The notes under the pieces were generated by a model. That model worked only from the letters and a program-made list of their open reading frames with translations. It was not told the origin of the DNA and made no database searches. The position numbers and the translations under genes are program-made. DNA of 64,000 nucleotides, from contig NZ_CP048409.1 in NCBI RefSeq assembly GCF_010448835.1, positions 2,178,001 to 2,242,000 of the forward strand, given 5' to 3'. Shown here one piece after another: positions 23,816-31,820 of the stretch (positions are counted from its first letter, which is position 1; each line of letters begins with the position of its first letter). The stretch comes from Draconibacterium halophilum (lineage in GTDB: Bacteria > Bacteroidota > Bacteroidia > Bacteroidales > Prolixibacteraceae).

Positions 23816-24847
23816 TTAAATTAGTTTTTTTAGTGCACTTAACAGGTTTTCATTTTCTTCTGATTTGCCTATTGTTATTCGCAAACTTTCGTTGCACAAA
23901 TGTACTTTCGAACGATCGCGAACAATAATGCCTTCCTCAACCAGGTAGTTATAAATTCCCCGTGCATCGTACATTTTTACCAGCAGGAAATTCGCGTCGG
24001 ATGGATAAACTTTAACCACAAACGGAAATTCAGCAAGAAGTTTCTCCATTTTGTCGCGTTCGGCCATAAGTAACTTTACCCATTTCTGAACCGTTACTTT
24101 TTTATTGAGCAGTTCCATGGCTTTTTCCTGCGTAAGAATATTCAGGTTGTATGGGTATTTTATTTTATTCAGGATGCTGATTAGTTCGATGCTTCCAAAG
24201 GCCATTCCCAAACGAATTCCGGCCATTCCCCAGGCTTTCGAGAACGTTTGCAAAATAATCAGGTTGGGGTAGTGTTCTAATTCTCCCAACAGGGTTTTTC
24301 CCGGAGCAAAATCGATATATGCTTCATCAACTATAACCAGCCCTTCAAATTGATTAGCTAATTCCAACATAGCTTCTTTTTTCAAACTGTTCCCTGTTGG
24401 ATTGTTGGGCGAACATAAAAATATCAGTTTGGTATTTTTGTCGGTTTCTCCAAGAATGTCGTTAATATTCAGCTGAAAATCTTCGGTTAGTGAAACTTTG
24501 CGAAGTTCAACACCAGAAATATCGGCAGCCACTTTGTACATGCCGTAAGTTGGGTCGATGGTTACCACATTTTCTTTTCCCGGCTCACAAAAGGCACGGA
24601 TTAGCAAATCAATAGGTTCATCGCTGCCGTTTCCAAGGAAAATATTTTCTGATCCTACTTTTTTCAGAACGGCTATTTTTTCTTTAACCAGTCGCTGCAA
24701 CGGATCCGGGTAACGGTTGTAAGGTTCGTTAAACGGGTTTTCGTTGGCATCGAGAAACACCATCGCATCGCCACTGTACTCGTCGCGTGCCGATGAGTAC
24801 GGCTTCAGGTTTTTTATGTTCTCTCTTAATAAATTATTTAGTTCCAT
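23816..24847 (-). CDS. hisC: histidinol-phosphate aminotransferase
   Basis: A 343-residue PLP enzyme of fold type I. Visible: LDANENPFN at the start, SPNNPTGN, VDEAYIDFA (PLP-binding Asp/Tyr) and the Schiff-base lysine K204 in QTFSKAWGMAGIRLG. Transaminates imidazole-acetol phosphate to histidinol phosphate. Directly upstream of hisB; its upstream neighbour on the same strand is the inserted GIY-YIG unit. Confidence 0.96.
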   Translation of the reverse strand: MELNNLLRENIKNLKPYSSARDEYSGDAMVFLDANENPFNEPYNRYPDPLQRLVKEKIAVLKKVGSENIFLGNGSDEPIDLLIRAFCEPGKENVVTIDPTYGMYKVAADISGVELRKVSLTEDFQLNINDILGETDKNTKLIFLCSPNNPTGNSLKKEAMLELANQFEGLVIVDEAYIDFAPGKTLLGELEHYPNLIILQTFSKAWGMAGIRLGMAFGSIELISILNKIKYPYNLNILTQEKAMELLNKKVTVQKWVKLLMAERDKMEKLLAEFPFVVKVYPSDANFLLVKMYDARGIYNYLVEEGIIVRDRSKVHLCNESLRITIGKSEENENLLSALKKLI

Positions 24848-24860
24848 AACATGTTTTGTA

Positions 24861-24886
24861 CGTCATGCCGAACTTGTTTCGGCATC
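24861..24886. repeat. REP-like hairpin flanking the GIY-YIG gene (left)
   Basis: CGTCATGCCGAACTTGTTTC then GGCATC. Stem TGCCGAA/TTCGGCA. It is the inverted relative of the hairpin at 25188-25213; substitutions in the two stems are compensatory. Confidence 0.7.
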
Positions 24887-24893
24887 TGTTTTT

Positions 24894-25181
24894 TTATCTT
24901 ATTCCCCAATAAAGATCATTCATTTCAGGATTAACAGATTTTATAAGGTTGATTTTCCAATTCCGATGCCAGTTCTTCAGTTGTTTTTCCCGATCGATGG
25001 CCTGGTAAATATCCGGAAAATCTTCGTAGTAAATTAAATCTGTTAGTTTATACTTTGATGTAAACTCTGAACCAACTCCATTTTTGTGATCAGCAATCCT
25101 TGTTTTCAGATCACTTGTTACACCAATATAAAATGTGGTTCTTTTTGAATTACTCATTATATAAACAAATCCTCCTTTCAT
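24894..25181 (-). CDS. GIY-YIG nuclease-like protein (UPF0213 type)
   Basis: A 95-residue protein of the short URI/GIY-YIG type: FVYIMSNSKRTTFYIGVTSDL holds the YIM and YIG tyrosines, then R-x2-DHKNG, and a conserved E in the DREKQLKNWHRNWKI segment. Such small proteins are abundant in Bacteroidetes. Whether they cut DNA is unproven. It sits between hisD and hisC, framed by an inverted pair of hairpins, which looks like an insertion in the operon. Confidence 0.88.
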   Translation of the reverse strand: MKGGFVYIMSNSKRTTFYIGVTSDLKTRIADHKNGVGSEFTSKYKLTDLIYYEDFPDIYQAIDREKQLKNWHRNWKINLIKSVNPEMNDLYWGIR

Positions 25182-25187
25182 AATTGA

Positions 25188-25213
25188 GAACCTGAAACAA
25201 GTTCAGGTTGACG
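25188..25213. repeat. REP-like hairpin flanking the GIY-YIG gene (right)
   Basis: On the minus strand it reads CGTCAACCTGAACTTGTTTC then AGGTTC, matching the left copy at about 20 of 26 positions. Stem ACCTGAA/TTCAGGT. Confidence 0.7.
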
Positions 25214-25215
25214 TT

Positions 25216-26502
25216 CTAATCAGCTAAATATTTCAAACGTAAAGTTACTGCATTTTTGTGCGCTTCAAGTTGTTCAGTAGTGGCCATTTTCTCAATAGCG
25301 GGGCCAATTGCTAAAAGTCCTTCTTCACTAATCTCCTGGAATGTTATCTTTTTCAGGAAACTATCCAAATTTACGCCACTGTATGATCGTGCCCAGCCAT
25401 TGGTTGGCAGGGTGTGATTGGTTCCCGAAGCATAATCGCCTGCACTTTCAGGGGTGAATTCTCCCAGAAATACCGATCCGGCGTTGGTGATTTTTTCAGC
25501 CAGTTCCATATAGTTTTTTGTGCTGATGATCAAGTGTTCCGGTGCATATTCATTGATTAAATCCACTCGATTAGTATCATCTGTTACAACAATCAAGACA
25601 CTGTTAGAAAGTGCTTTTTTTGCCAGTTCTTTTCTTGGCAGTTGAGCAACTTGAGTCTCAACTTCGGCAATTACTTCCTTTAATGTTTTTTCGTTGTTGG
25701 CAACCAGCACAACCTGGCTATCGGCGCCATGCTCGGCCTGCGACAAAAGATCGGAAGCAACAAAAGCCGGGTTCGAAGTTTCGTCGGCAACTACCAGCAC
25801 TTCAGAAGGACCGGCGGGCATATCAATTGAAACCTCATTCATGCTAACCAGTTGTTTGGCAGCCGTTACGTATTGGTTTCCAGGACCAAAAATCTTGTAG
25901 GTTTTCGGAACGGTCTCCGTACCGTAAGCCATTGCTCCGATAGCTTGTACACCGCCCAGTTTGTAGATTTGTGTTACGCCTGCAACCTTTGCAGCATACA
26001 AAATTGCCGGATGGATATTACCATTTTTATCGGGTGGAGAACAAAGCACAATTTGTTTACAACCTGCAATTTTTGCAGGAAGCGCCAACATCAATACTGT
26101 TGAAAAAAGCGGCGCTGTTCCGCCCGGAATATACAATCCAACTTTTTCGATAGCTACCGGTTTTTGCCAGCAGGCTACGCCGGGCATGGTTTCCATTTTC
26201 CTAACCTCCGGCTTTTGAGCATTGTGGAAAGCGTTGATATTGTCAGTGGCCATCGTGATGGCTGCTTTCAATTCCTGATCTACAGCAGCTTCTGCATTTG
26301 CGATTTCTTCTGCTGATACCTGAAATTTATCCAGTTTAACACCGTCAAAACGTTCGGTGTACTCCAGAAGCTTTACATCGCCCTGTTCACGAATTTCAGT
26401 CAAAATATTTTGTACGCGTCCGTATAATTCCGATACATCGAAAAGTGGGCGTTTTAAAATATCGGTCCAGGTATTTCTATCCGGATTTATGTAAGTCTTC
26501 AT
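25216..26502 (-). CDS. hisD: histidinol dehydrogenase
   Basis: A 428-residue protein with the HisD signatures: YIPGGTAPLFSTVLMLALPA, GPGNQYVTAAK, DMPAGPSEVLVVAD, LLSQAEHGADSQVVLV (zinc and catalytic region) and the C-terminal SVFLGEFTPESAGDYASGTNHTLPT segment. It performs the last two oxidation steps to L-histidine. Second gene of the operon, 102 nt after hisG. Confidence 0.97.
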   Translation of the reverse strand: MKTYINPDRNTWTDILKRPLFDVSELYGRVQNILTEIREQGDVKLLEYTERFDGVKLDKFQVSAEEIANAEAAVDQELKAAITMATDNINAFHNAQKPEVRKMETMPGVACWQKPVAIEKVGLYIPGGTAPLFSTVLMLALPAKIAGCKQIVLCSPPDKNGNIHPAILYAAKVAGVTQIYKLGGVQAIGAMAYGTETVPKTYKIFGPGNQYVTAAKQLVSMNEVSIDMPAGPSEVLVVADETSNPAFVASDLLSQAEHGADSQVVLVANNEKTLKEVIAEVETQVAQLPRKELAKKALSNSVLIVVTDDTNRVDLINEYAPEHLIISTKNYMELAEKITNAGSVFLGEFTPESAGDYASGTNHTLPTNGWARSYSGVNLDSFLKKITFQEISEEGLLAIGPAIEKMATTEQLEAHKNAVTLRLKYLAD

Positions 26503-26604
26503 GAAGTCGTTTTTTTTGTTTTATACCATAAAAGCCAGGTTGTTGCCCGAAAATAGCAAATTATTGTCTTAGCCTTTTATAAGGATTGTGTCAATCGTTC
26601 AAGT

Positions 26605-27462
26605 TTAAAAAATCATTTTCTCGATAGGAACAACCAAAATTCCTTCAGCACCGGCTTTTTTCAGTTTTACGATAACATCCCAAAATTCGTTTTCCTCAAT
26701 TACTGAGTGCATCGAACTCCAGCCTTCTTTTGCCAATGGTACCAAGGTTGGTGCCTTCATTCCCGGAAGCAACGAAGTCACTTTTTCAATTTTTTCGTTT
26801 GGAACATTCAGCAGGATGTATTTTTTACCTTCTGCACGTTGTACCGATTCAATTCTGAAAATGAGTTCGTCAAGAATTTCCTGCTTTTTAGCTGAAAGGT
26901 TTGGATTGGCAATTAATACCGCTTCCGATTTCATTACCACTTCAACTTCTTTCAGGCGGTTGCTTACCAGCGTTGATCCCGAACTTACAATATCGAAAAT
27001 AGCATCGGCCAAACCAATTCCCGGTGCAATTTCTACCGACCCGGTAATTACGTGAATCTCTGCAGTGATGTTGTTCTCATCTAAAAATTTTTTCAGAATA
27101 ACAGGGTAGGAGGTAGCAATTTTTTTGCCGTTGAAGAATTCGACTCCCGGATAATCAATTGATTTTGAAATGGCCAGCGACAAGCGGCACTTCGAAAAAC
27201 CAAGACGTTTGGCGATAACCACGTTTTCTTCTTTCTCGGCCATTTCGTTTTCGCCAACAACACCAATGTCGGCAACTCCGTCGGCAACGGTTTGTGGAAT
27301 ATCATCATCGCGCAAAAACAAGGCATCCATTGGGAAGTTTCTCGCTTCCGATACCAGTTTACGTTTACCAACACTCAGTCCTATTCCGGCCTCGTTGATC
27401 AGGCCCATTGAGTCTTCGTTTAATCTTCCTTTTGTTTGAATAGCAATTTTAAGTTTTTCCAT
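26605..27462 (-). CDS. hisG: ATP phosphoribosyltransferase (long form)
   Basis: A 285-residue HisG-long: IAIQTKGRLNEDSMGLINEAG, the DIPQTVADGVADIGVVGENE region, VITGSVEIAPGIGLADAIFDIVSSGSTL (PRPP-binding loop), and a C-terminal ACT-like regulatory domain (about 215-285) that binds histidine for feedback inhibition. No HisZ is needed by the long form. It commits ATP and PRPP to histidine synthesis, and is the first structural gene after the attenuator. Confidence 0.97.
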   Translation of the reverse strand: MEKLKIAIQTKGRLNEDSMGLINEAGIGLSVGKRKLVSEARNFPMDALFLRDDDIPQTVADGVADIGVVGENEMAEKEENVVIAKRLGFSKCRLSLAISKSIDYPGVEFFNGKKIATSYPVILKKFLDENNITAEIHVITGSVEIAPGIGLADAIFDIVSSGSTLVSNRLKEVEVVMKSEAVLIANPNLSAKKQEILDELIFRIESVQRAEGKKYILLNVPNEKIEKVTSLLPGMKAPTLVPLAKEGWSSMHSVIEENEFWDVIVKLKKAGAEGILVVPIEKMIF

Positions 27463-27475
27463 GTCTGTTTTATAT

Positions 27476-27507
27476 AAAAAAAGGCCTGCCTATTATGGCA
27501 AGCCTTT
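27476..27507 (-). terminator. his operon attenuator terminator
   Basis: On the minus strand AAAGGCTTGCC-ATAATA-GGCAGGCCTTT with a T7 run (27482-27476) forms an intrinsic terminator between a histidine-rich leader peptide and hisG. An antiterminator pairing must exist if it works as a classical attenuator; I could not define it with confidence. Confidence 0.85.
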
Positions 27508-27540
27508 ATTAATTAATATCGTTGAGTTTGAACAAAACAA

Positions 27541-27603
27541 TTACAGCCTACCCGATGGTTGGTTTCCCCAATGATGGCCGTGATGTATTGTTCTTCCTGT
27601 CAT
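27541..27603 (-). CDS. hisL: his operon leader peptide
   Basis: A 20-codon frame (ATG at 27603, TAA at 27541-27543) with four histidines in five consecutive positions: HHGHH followed by W. It precedes an intrinsic terminator and hisG, and follows a good promoter. This is the classical layout of ribosome-mediated attenuation: stalling at His codons when charged tRNA-His is scarce lets transcription pass the terminator. The symbol hisL is used for its role, not for sequence similarity to the enterobacterial peptide. Confidence 0.82.
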   Translation of the reverse strand: MTGRTIHHGHHWGNQPSGRL

Positions 27604-27619
27604 ATCTGTTATTTGGTTG

Positions 27620-27649
27620 CAAGTATAATTATAATATTGAATTCAGCAA
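27620..27649 (-). promoter_or_regulatory. his operon promoter
   Basis: On the minus strand TTG (27649-27647), 19 nt spacer, then TATACTTG (27627-27620), which differs from the TAnnTTTG box at one base. Transcription would start just before the leader peptide. Confidence 0.55.
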
Positions 27650-27768
27650 GCACCTGTGGTGTTAATTTAAAATTAAAGTTAAGTAGTTTTAATTTCCTGA
27701 TTTCTTAAAGATGGTTGAATTGTTTGTCGTTTGACATGAGGTAACCAAGGGATTTTAATCTAATAATT

Positions 27769-27921
27769 CCCCTTGGCTTCGCCATGGGGTTCCGCTTTTT
27801 CTCCCCGTTTGAGGGGAGATGTCAGCCTTTATGGCTGACAGAGGGGTGAAATAAAGAAAATTCGAGTTTCAGCGATTTAGCTGAAATAAAGTTGGCGTAT
27901 TACCCTTGGCTTTGCCACGGG
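27769..27921. repeat. cluster of short palindromic interspersed repeats
   Basis: Two copies of a hairpin (CCCCTTGGCTTCGCCATGGG at 27769; CCCTTGGCTTTGCCACGGG at about 27903) surround CTCCCC-GTTTGA-GGGGAG (27801-27818) and TGTCAGCC-TTTAT-GGCTGACA. There is no ORF. The 27650-27993 interval otherwise holds nothing I recognise. Confidence 0.55.
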
Positions 27922-27993
27922 GATAGTAAATTTTAAGAATTTTCTTTATTGAAAAGAATCGATTTATAAGTAGGGTTCCAACTTCAGAAGGGC

Positions 27994-28031
27994 AAAAAAA
28001 TGCCGCTGTATTTTATGTTGCAGCGGCATTT
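27994..28031 (-). terminator. intrinsic terminator
   Basis: TGCCGCTG (28001-28008) pairs with CAGCGGCA (28021-28028); the minus strand continues with T7. It follows the stop of the small exported protein gene by about 20 nt. Confidence 0.88.
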
Positions 28032-28050
28032 TATGTTGTTACAAAAAATG

Positions 28051-28422
28051 TTATTTCACCTTTTTTGCCGTAATTGGCATTTCGCCTTCAGGCGTGCTTA
28101 CCATCCCTTTCATGTTTTCGCCATCTACTTTTAGTTTCAGGGTAACATAATTGTAATCTACATAAAGCCCACATTTTAGGCCCTCTTCGCTATAGGCGAT
28201 CTCTTTCAGATCGATTTTGTATCCATCGTCCAGTTTGATATGTCCAGCCAGCTGGCCTTCTTTTTCTTCTATAACTATTGTTCCGGCATTATAACCGTAT
28301 GGCGCACTCGGAACTTCATATTTCCATTCACCAATAACATCATCGTTGGTTTTGACTTCTGTCGCCTGAGCCAAGTTCCCTGTTAAAAACAAAACAAAAA
28401 CAAAGAGCAGTAATTTTTTCAT
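28051..28422 (-). CDS. small exported protein of unknown function
   Basis: A 123-residue protein with a clear signal peptide (LLLFVFVLFLTGNLAQA) and a small beta-rich body: VIGEWKYEVPSAPYGYNAG, IVIEEKEGQLAGHIKLDDG, LKLKVDGENMKGMVSTPEG. The GEWKYE opening and regularly spaced strands resemble lipocalin-like exported proteins common in Bacteroidetes, but I cannot assign a family securely. It has its own terminator. No partner gene is suggested by the neighbours. Confidence 0.75.
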   Translation of the reverse strand: MKKLLLFVFVLFLTGNLAQATEVKTNDDVIGEWKYEVPSAPYGYNAGTIVIEEKEGQLAGHIKLDDGYKIDLKEIAYSEEGLKCGLYVDYNYVTLKLKVDGENMKGMVSTPEGEMPITAKKVK

Positions 28423-28551
28423 TGCATTAATTTTAAAAGTTTAGAATTTCTTATTTTCAGTTATTTAGACGAAAACAAATTTGATGTTTTACTGCGATTA
28501 TTACAAACTAAAGGGATGAATTCGGCTATTTGGGGATGAAAAAAACAAGAA

Positions 28552-29379
28552 TCAGGACAGAATATCTAAAAAACGAGACGAGTATTTTTCTGAAACTGGA
28601 ATTGTTTTATCAATGGAGCGCAAATGCAGGTTTAGTTTCTTTTTATTTTTTTGAATAAATTCGATATTTGAAGTATTAACCATGTAGGAACGGTGACACC
28701 TGAGAATACCTTCGGAAGAATACCGGGACTCCAGGTTTTTCATTGTATTTCGTAAAAGCTGACGTTTGAATTTTTTTTCAAGCAAAAAGTTAACCGTAAC
28801 ATAATTATCTGTTGACTCGATATAAAGTAAATCTTTAGCAAGAATCGAAAATTTAGTTTTCCCTTTATCGTCTTTGAAAGCTAATCGTTTGTTTTCTAAA
28901 GGTGTAGAAAGTAGATTTTGCAAAGCCTCTATTTGCTCGAGGTGTTTCTTGTAATAAATAATTAAAAGCGCGAATGAATAGGGTATTAGAATTCCGAGGA
29001 CGGTGTATTTTAATGAAAACAGAAAGTCGTTTATGAAGTTGCCGATAGGATTTCCGTAAAGAAAGATGTATACCAGGCTGATTAGAATAATTTCGATAAA
29101 CAACCAAAGAAGATATGTTTTTACCCGAAAGTTTGATTGTTTAAATAGTTTTCGAAGTGGAAACTGGGTAAACAAAAATACCAGAGCCGTAACAATACCA
29201 TAACTTGAAAGCCTTAGTGATTGAATAAGTGGCGAATCGGAATACCAGCGGCCAATGTTCCAGGGCTTAAATACATTTATAAAAAAGATGCTGAATGCAA
29301 GGATAATAACAATAAGCAAGTACCTGTCTTTTTTCCGGTCGAGCAAACTGAAGTTGTTATTCAAAAATTTTAGGTTCAA
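28552..29379 (-). CDS. membrane-bound LytTR-type transcription regulator
   Basis: A 275-residue protein: four membrane spans (about 20-36, 58-74, 88-110, 122-146) followed by a LytTR DNA-binding domain (about 175-275) with AKDLLYIESTDNYVTVNFL, LRNTMKNLESRY and LRCHRSYMVNTSNIEFI. No receiver domain is present, so it is not a standard two-component regulator; the signal is probably sensed in the membrane. It is divergent from the neighbouring propeller lipoprotein gene and may control it. LytTR proteins bind paired direct repeats, none assigned here. Confidence 0.88.
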   Translation of the reverse strand: MNLKFLNNNFSLLDRKKDRYLLIVIILAFSIFFINVFKPWNIGRWYSDSPLIQSLRLSSYGIVTALVFLFTQFPLRKLFKQSNFRVKTYLLWLFIEIILISLVYIFLYGNPIGNFINDFLFSLKYTVLGILIPYSFALLIIYYKKHLEQIEALQNLLSTPLENKRLAFKDDKGKTKFSILAKDLLYIESTDNYVTVNFLLEKKFKRQLLRNTMKNLESRYSSEGILRCHRSYMVNTSNIEFIQKNKKKLNLHLRSIDKTIPVSEKYSSRFLDILS

Positions 29380-29551
29380 CGTATTGCTGTTTATTTGTCA
29401 ATATTAAATGTTTGTTTCAAGATTTCAAAAAAAACAATTTAATTATTCTCTTGTTGGTGATTCCCAATTAATATTTATTGCTTTGTGGACTCAAAGGCAT
29501 GGAATTTGTAAACACACAACTCAATTCGTTAATAACAGAAATATTAAAGTC

Positions 29552-30664
29552 GTGAAATATACAATTATACTTCTATTACTCTTCGTGCTATTTTTTAATT
29601 CATGCACTGAAAAACCGGCTGATAATAGTGATTTGCCTGAAATTCTGCTAAAAAAATCGACAGATATTTTACCCATCTCAAGTTTTGTTGAAAATCTCGA
29701 TTACCTGGAATTAAAAGTTAATGAGGCAGGAATGGAATTTGGCGATATTATTAATGTTAAAGAATTGGATGGTGATTTGATCATTCATCAACGCCGTGCC
29801 CGGGAAATCAGTTTTATTCGGTTTACACAGAAAGGCGATTTTATCAATACAATAGTAAGCAATAAAGAGGGAAGTGGTAAAATAAGGAAACCACTGGATA
29901 TTATTTCATACCAAAAAGATTTTGCAGTGTTGGCTGACGACGGAATTTATAGTATTGGTAAAGACGGTAAATACAAAACAAAATTAGTAGCTGGTAAAAT
30001 GCCGGGCAGTAAATTCTTCGAATCGAAAAACCAGTTTTTTGTGGTGAATGATGTACCGGATTATGGTTTGTACACTGTTTATTCTGAAAACAGTAAAGCA
30101 AAAAATATAACGTTTCCTGGAGAGCGATTAAAAGATTTGGGGCGTTCGAATCTAGCCGTTTCCGGTACTAAAAGTGTAAAGTTGGTTTCGTCGTACAGTG
30201 ATACGGTTTTTACGTACAAAAACACCGGTTTTAAACCGGAATACCTGATTGAAAGTGATGGTTATCCGTCGTTTGCTGAAATGTGGCGAAACACCGGCGA
30301 TAAGAACGATATTGAGACCTTGAAATACATTCACAACACACACCACTCGAAAATAAAAAGCTACTTCGAAAACAGCAACTATATTTTTCTTACGTATTGG
30401 TTAGGTTCGCACCAAACCACAGCCTTGATTAAAAAGAATGGTTGGGAACCGATGTATTTTGATGAGGCGGTTAATAATATAGATGGTGGTATTTGGGACA
30501 ATCCTTTATTTCTTTCGCAAAATAATGAGCTTTACATTCCTATTACAGCCTATAAAGTTGGTGGGCATAAAATATCGGATAAGCGTCATAATGAATTTGA
30601 GAAAGTTCAGTTGCATATTGCCGCTACGGGAAACCCGCTTATAATGCGTTGTAAACTAAAATAA
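29552..30664 (+). CDS. 6-bladed beta-propeller lipoprotein
   Basis: From the GTG at 29552 the product has 370 residues, with an N-terminal lipoprotein signal (LLLLFVLFFNSC, lipobox cysteine) and an opening (LPISSFVENLDYLELKV) followed by repeated strands with the rhythm of 6-bladed propellers seen next to Bacteroidetes outer-membrane systems (DGDLIIHQRRAREISFIRF, GDFINTIVSNKEGSGKIRKP, DILSY-like turns). An ATG at 29408 would add 48 residues before the signal peptide and was rejected. Surface-binding or sensing role is a guess. Divergent from the LytTR gene. Confidence 0.75.
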   Translation: MKYTIILLLLFVLFFNSCTEKPADNSDLPEILLKKSTDILPISSFVENLDYLELKVNEAGMEFGDIINVKELDGDLIIHQRRAREISFIRFTQKGDFINTIVSNKEGSGKIRKPLDIISYQKDFAVLADDGIYSIGKDGKYKTKLVAGKMPGSKFFESKNQFFVVNDVPDYGLYTVYSENSKAKNITFPGERLKDLGRSNLAVSGTKSVKLVSSYSDTVFTYKNTGFKPEYLIESDGYPSFAEMWRNTGDKNDIETLKYIHNTHHSKIKSYFENSNYIFLTYWLGSHQTTALIKKNGWEPMYFDEAVNNIDGGIWDNPLFLSQNNELYIPITAYKVGGHKISDKRHNEFEKVQLHIAATGNPLIMRCKLK

Positions 30665-30678
30665 GTGGAGTGATTAGT

Positions 30679-31032
30679 TTATTGCTCTTTTTTTACCAGC
30701 ATTAGCTTATTCCCTTCCAGTTCTGAATAACCCTGATCGTATACAAAATAATAAACACGGCCGGTTTTAGTGGTGTAAATATTCGTGAAATAGGTAAAGT
30801 TGAAACCTTGTTTCTTGAGTTTACTCTTGTAAGTTATTCCTTTTTCTTCCGGGTTTAGTTCTTCCAGAATCGAGTGATTGTTTTTAAGAATGCGGTTGAT
30901 TTTTCGGATGTAATTGGAGGCCCCGCCCACCTTTTTATTGTTGTAGGCATTGCGGCAACTGTCGTTACAAAATTTTTGATCGGCTCGTCCTTTTAACGGC
31001 TCTCCACATTCAAGGCAGGCTCTTATTTCCAT
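30679..31032 (-). CDS. zinc-ribbon protein of unknown function
   Basis: A 117-residue cytoplasmic protein with an N-terminal zinc finger CLECG-x12-CNDSC (C-x2-C...C-x3-C), typical of small FCS/MYM-like or DUF2116-type ribbons (QKFCNDSCRNAYNNK). The rest (IRKINRILKNNHSILEELNP, KLKKQGFNFTYFTNIYTTKTG) is mixed alpha/beta and ends with strands. Proteins of this make-up are frequent in Bacteroidetes without known function; a nucleic-acid role is plausible. It is divergent from ssb, sharing a palindrome-rich spacer. Confidence 0.75.
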   Translation of the reverse strand: MEIRACLECGEPLKGRADQKFCNDSCRNAYNNKKVGGASNYIRKINRILKNNHSILEELNPEEKGITYKSKLKKQGFNFTYFTNIYTTKTGRVYYFVYDQGYSELEGNKLMLVKKEQ

Positions 31033-31084
31033 TTTTTATTGATTTAGTTTGAGATGCTAAAATGCTAATATACAAAAATATATC

Positions 31085-31130
31085 CGTTTGTAAACGTTTA
31101 CAAACGTTTATTGTCGACTACAAACGTTTA
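31085..31130. promoter_or_regulatory. repeated ACAAACGTTTA palindromes in the ssb promoter region
   Basis: A 22-bp perfect palindrome (31085-31106; centre TGTAAACGTTTACA, extended by CGTT/AACG) is followed by another ACAAACGTTTA at 31120-31130. The core equals a LacI/GalR-family type operator, but no such regulator is encoded nearby. Lies between the divergent zinc-ribbon and ssb genes. Confidence 0.5.
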
Positions 31131-31234
31131 AAAACCGGCTAAGCTTCACCAGCCACTCTACATTTGTTTCAACAATTGCGTTACAGGACTCGCATAAGAT
31201 ACAGTCCTACATTATTAACTAAAAAATAAATATC

Positions 31235-31576
31235 ATGAATGCATTAAGAAACAGCGTAAGATTGTTAGGTAACCTGGGAGAAGACCCAAAAGTAAAAAGA
31301 TTAGAGAGTGGAAAAGTAGTTGCCAATTTTAATATCGCAACCAACGAAATTTATCGCGATAGTAACGGGAATAAACAAACCGAAACAACATGGCACCGAT
31401 TGGTAGCTTGGGGAAAAAATGCAGAAGTTGCTGAGAAATACCTGAAAAAAGGAAAAGAAATTGCCATTGAAGGGAAATTGACAAACCGCCAGTGGGAAGA
31501 TAAAAATGGGGAAAAGCAATATATGACTGAGGTTGTTGTTAACTCCTTGCTGATGCTGGATAAAGCATCAAACTAG
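31235..31576 (+). CDS. ssb: single-stranded DNA-binding protein, short form
   Basis: A 113-residue OB-fold protein: SVRLLGNLGEDPKVKRLESG, VANFNIATNEIYRD, TETTWHRLVAWGKNAEVAEKYLKKG, and GKLTNRQWEDKNGEKQY. It lacks the long Gly/Pro linker and acidic DDDIPF tip of housekeeping SSBs, so it cannot recruit the usual SSB partners. Bacteroidetes often carry such an additional short SSB. It stands alone with a strong terminator and palindromes upstream. Confidence 0.92.
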   Translation: MNALRNSVRLLGNLGEDPKVKRLESGKVVANFNIATNEIYRDSNGNKQTETTWHRLVAWGKNAEVAEKYLKKGKEIAIEGKLTNRQWEDKNGEKQYMTEVVVNSLLMLDKASN

Positions 31577-31600
31577 TAAACCGGAAACCGTTAATCTCAA

Positions 31601-31641
31601 AAAAACAGTAGTGTTACCATTTGTAACGCTACTGTTTTTTT
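31601..31641 (+). terminator. ssb terminator
   Basis: AACAGTAGTGTTAC and GTAACGCTACTGTT pair around CATTT with one mismatch, followed by a T8 run. Confidence 0.9.
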
Positions 31642-31820
31642 TCATCAGAAAGTTCCTCTCCCTAAAAGTTCCACTCTCCCTAAAACATTTTTACAGGCAT
31701 TGGTCCTGGTGGTGGCGCTGTTATATCCATGTCATGGAATTCCAGTACCATTTTTTTTAAAACTATTTTCAAATGCCCCTTCCGATGTTGCGTTTTTCTT
31801 ATACTGTTGATTCAGTATTT

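Noticed and set aside
29408..29551. Upstream ATG for the propeller lipoprotein
   Set aside because: It would bury the lipoprotein signal 48 residues inside the protein.
31085..31106. LacI/GalR operator assignment for the palindrome
   Set aside because: The core fits, but no LacI-type regulator or sugar gene is near, so it is described only as a palindrome.
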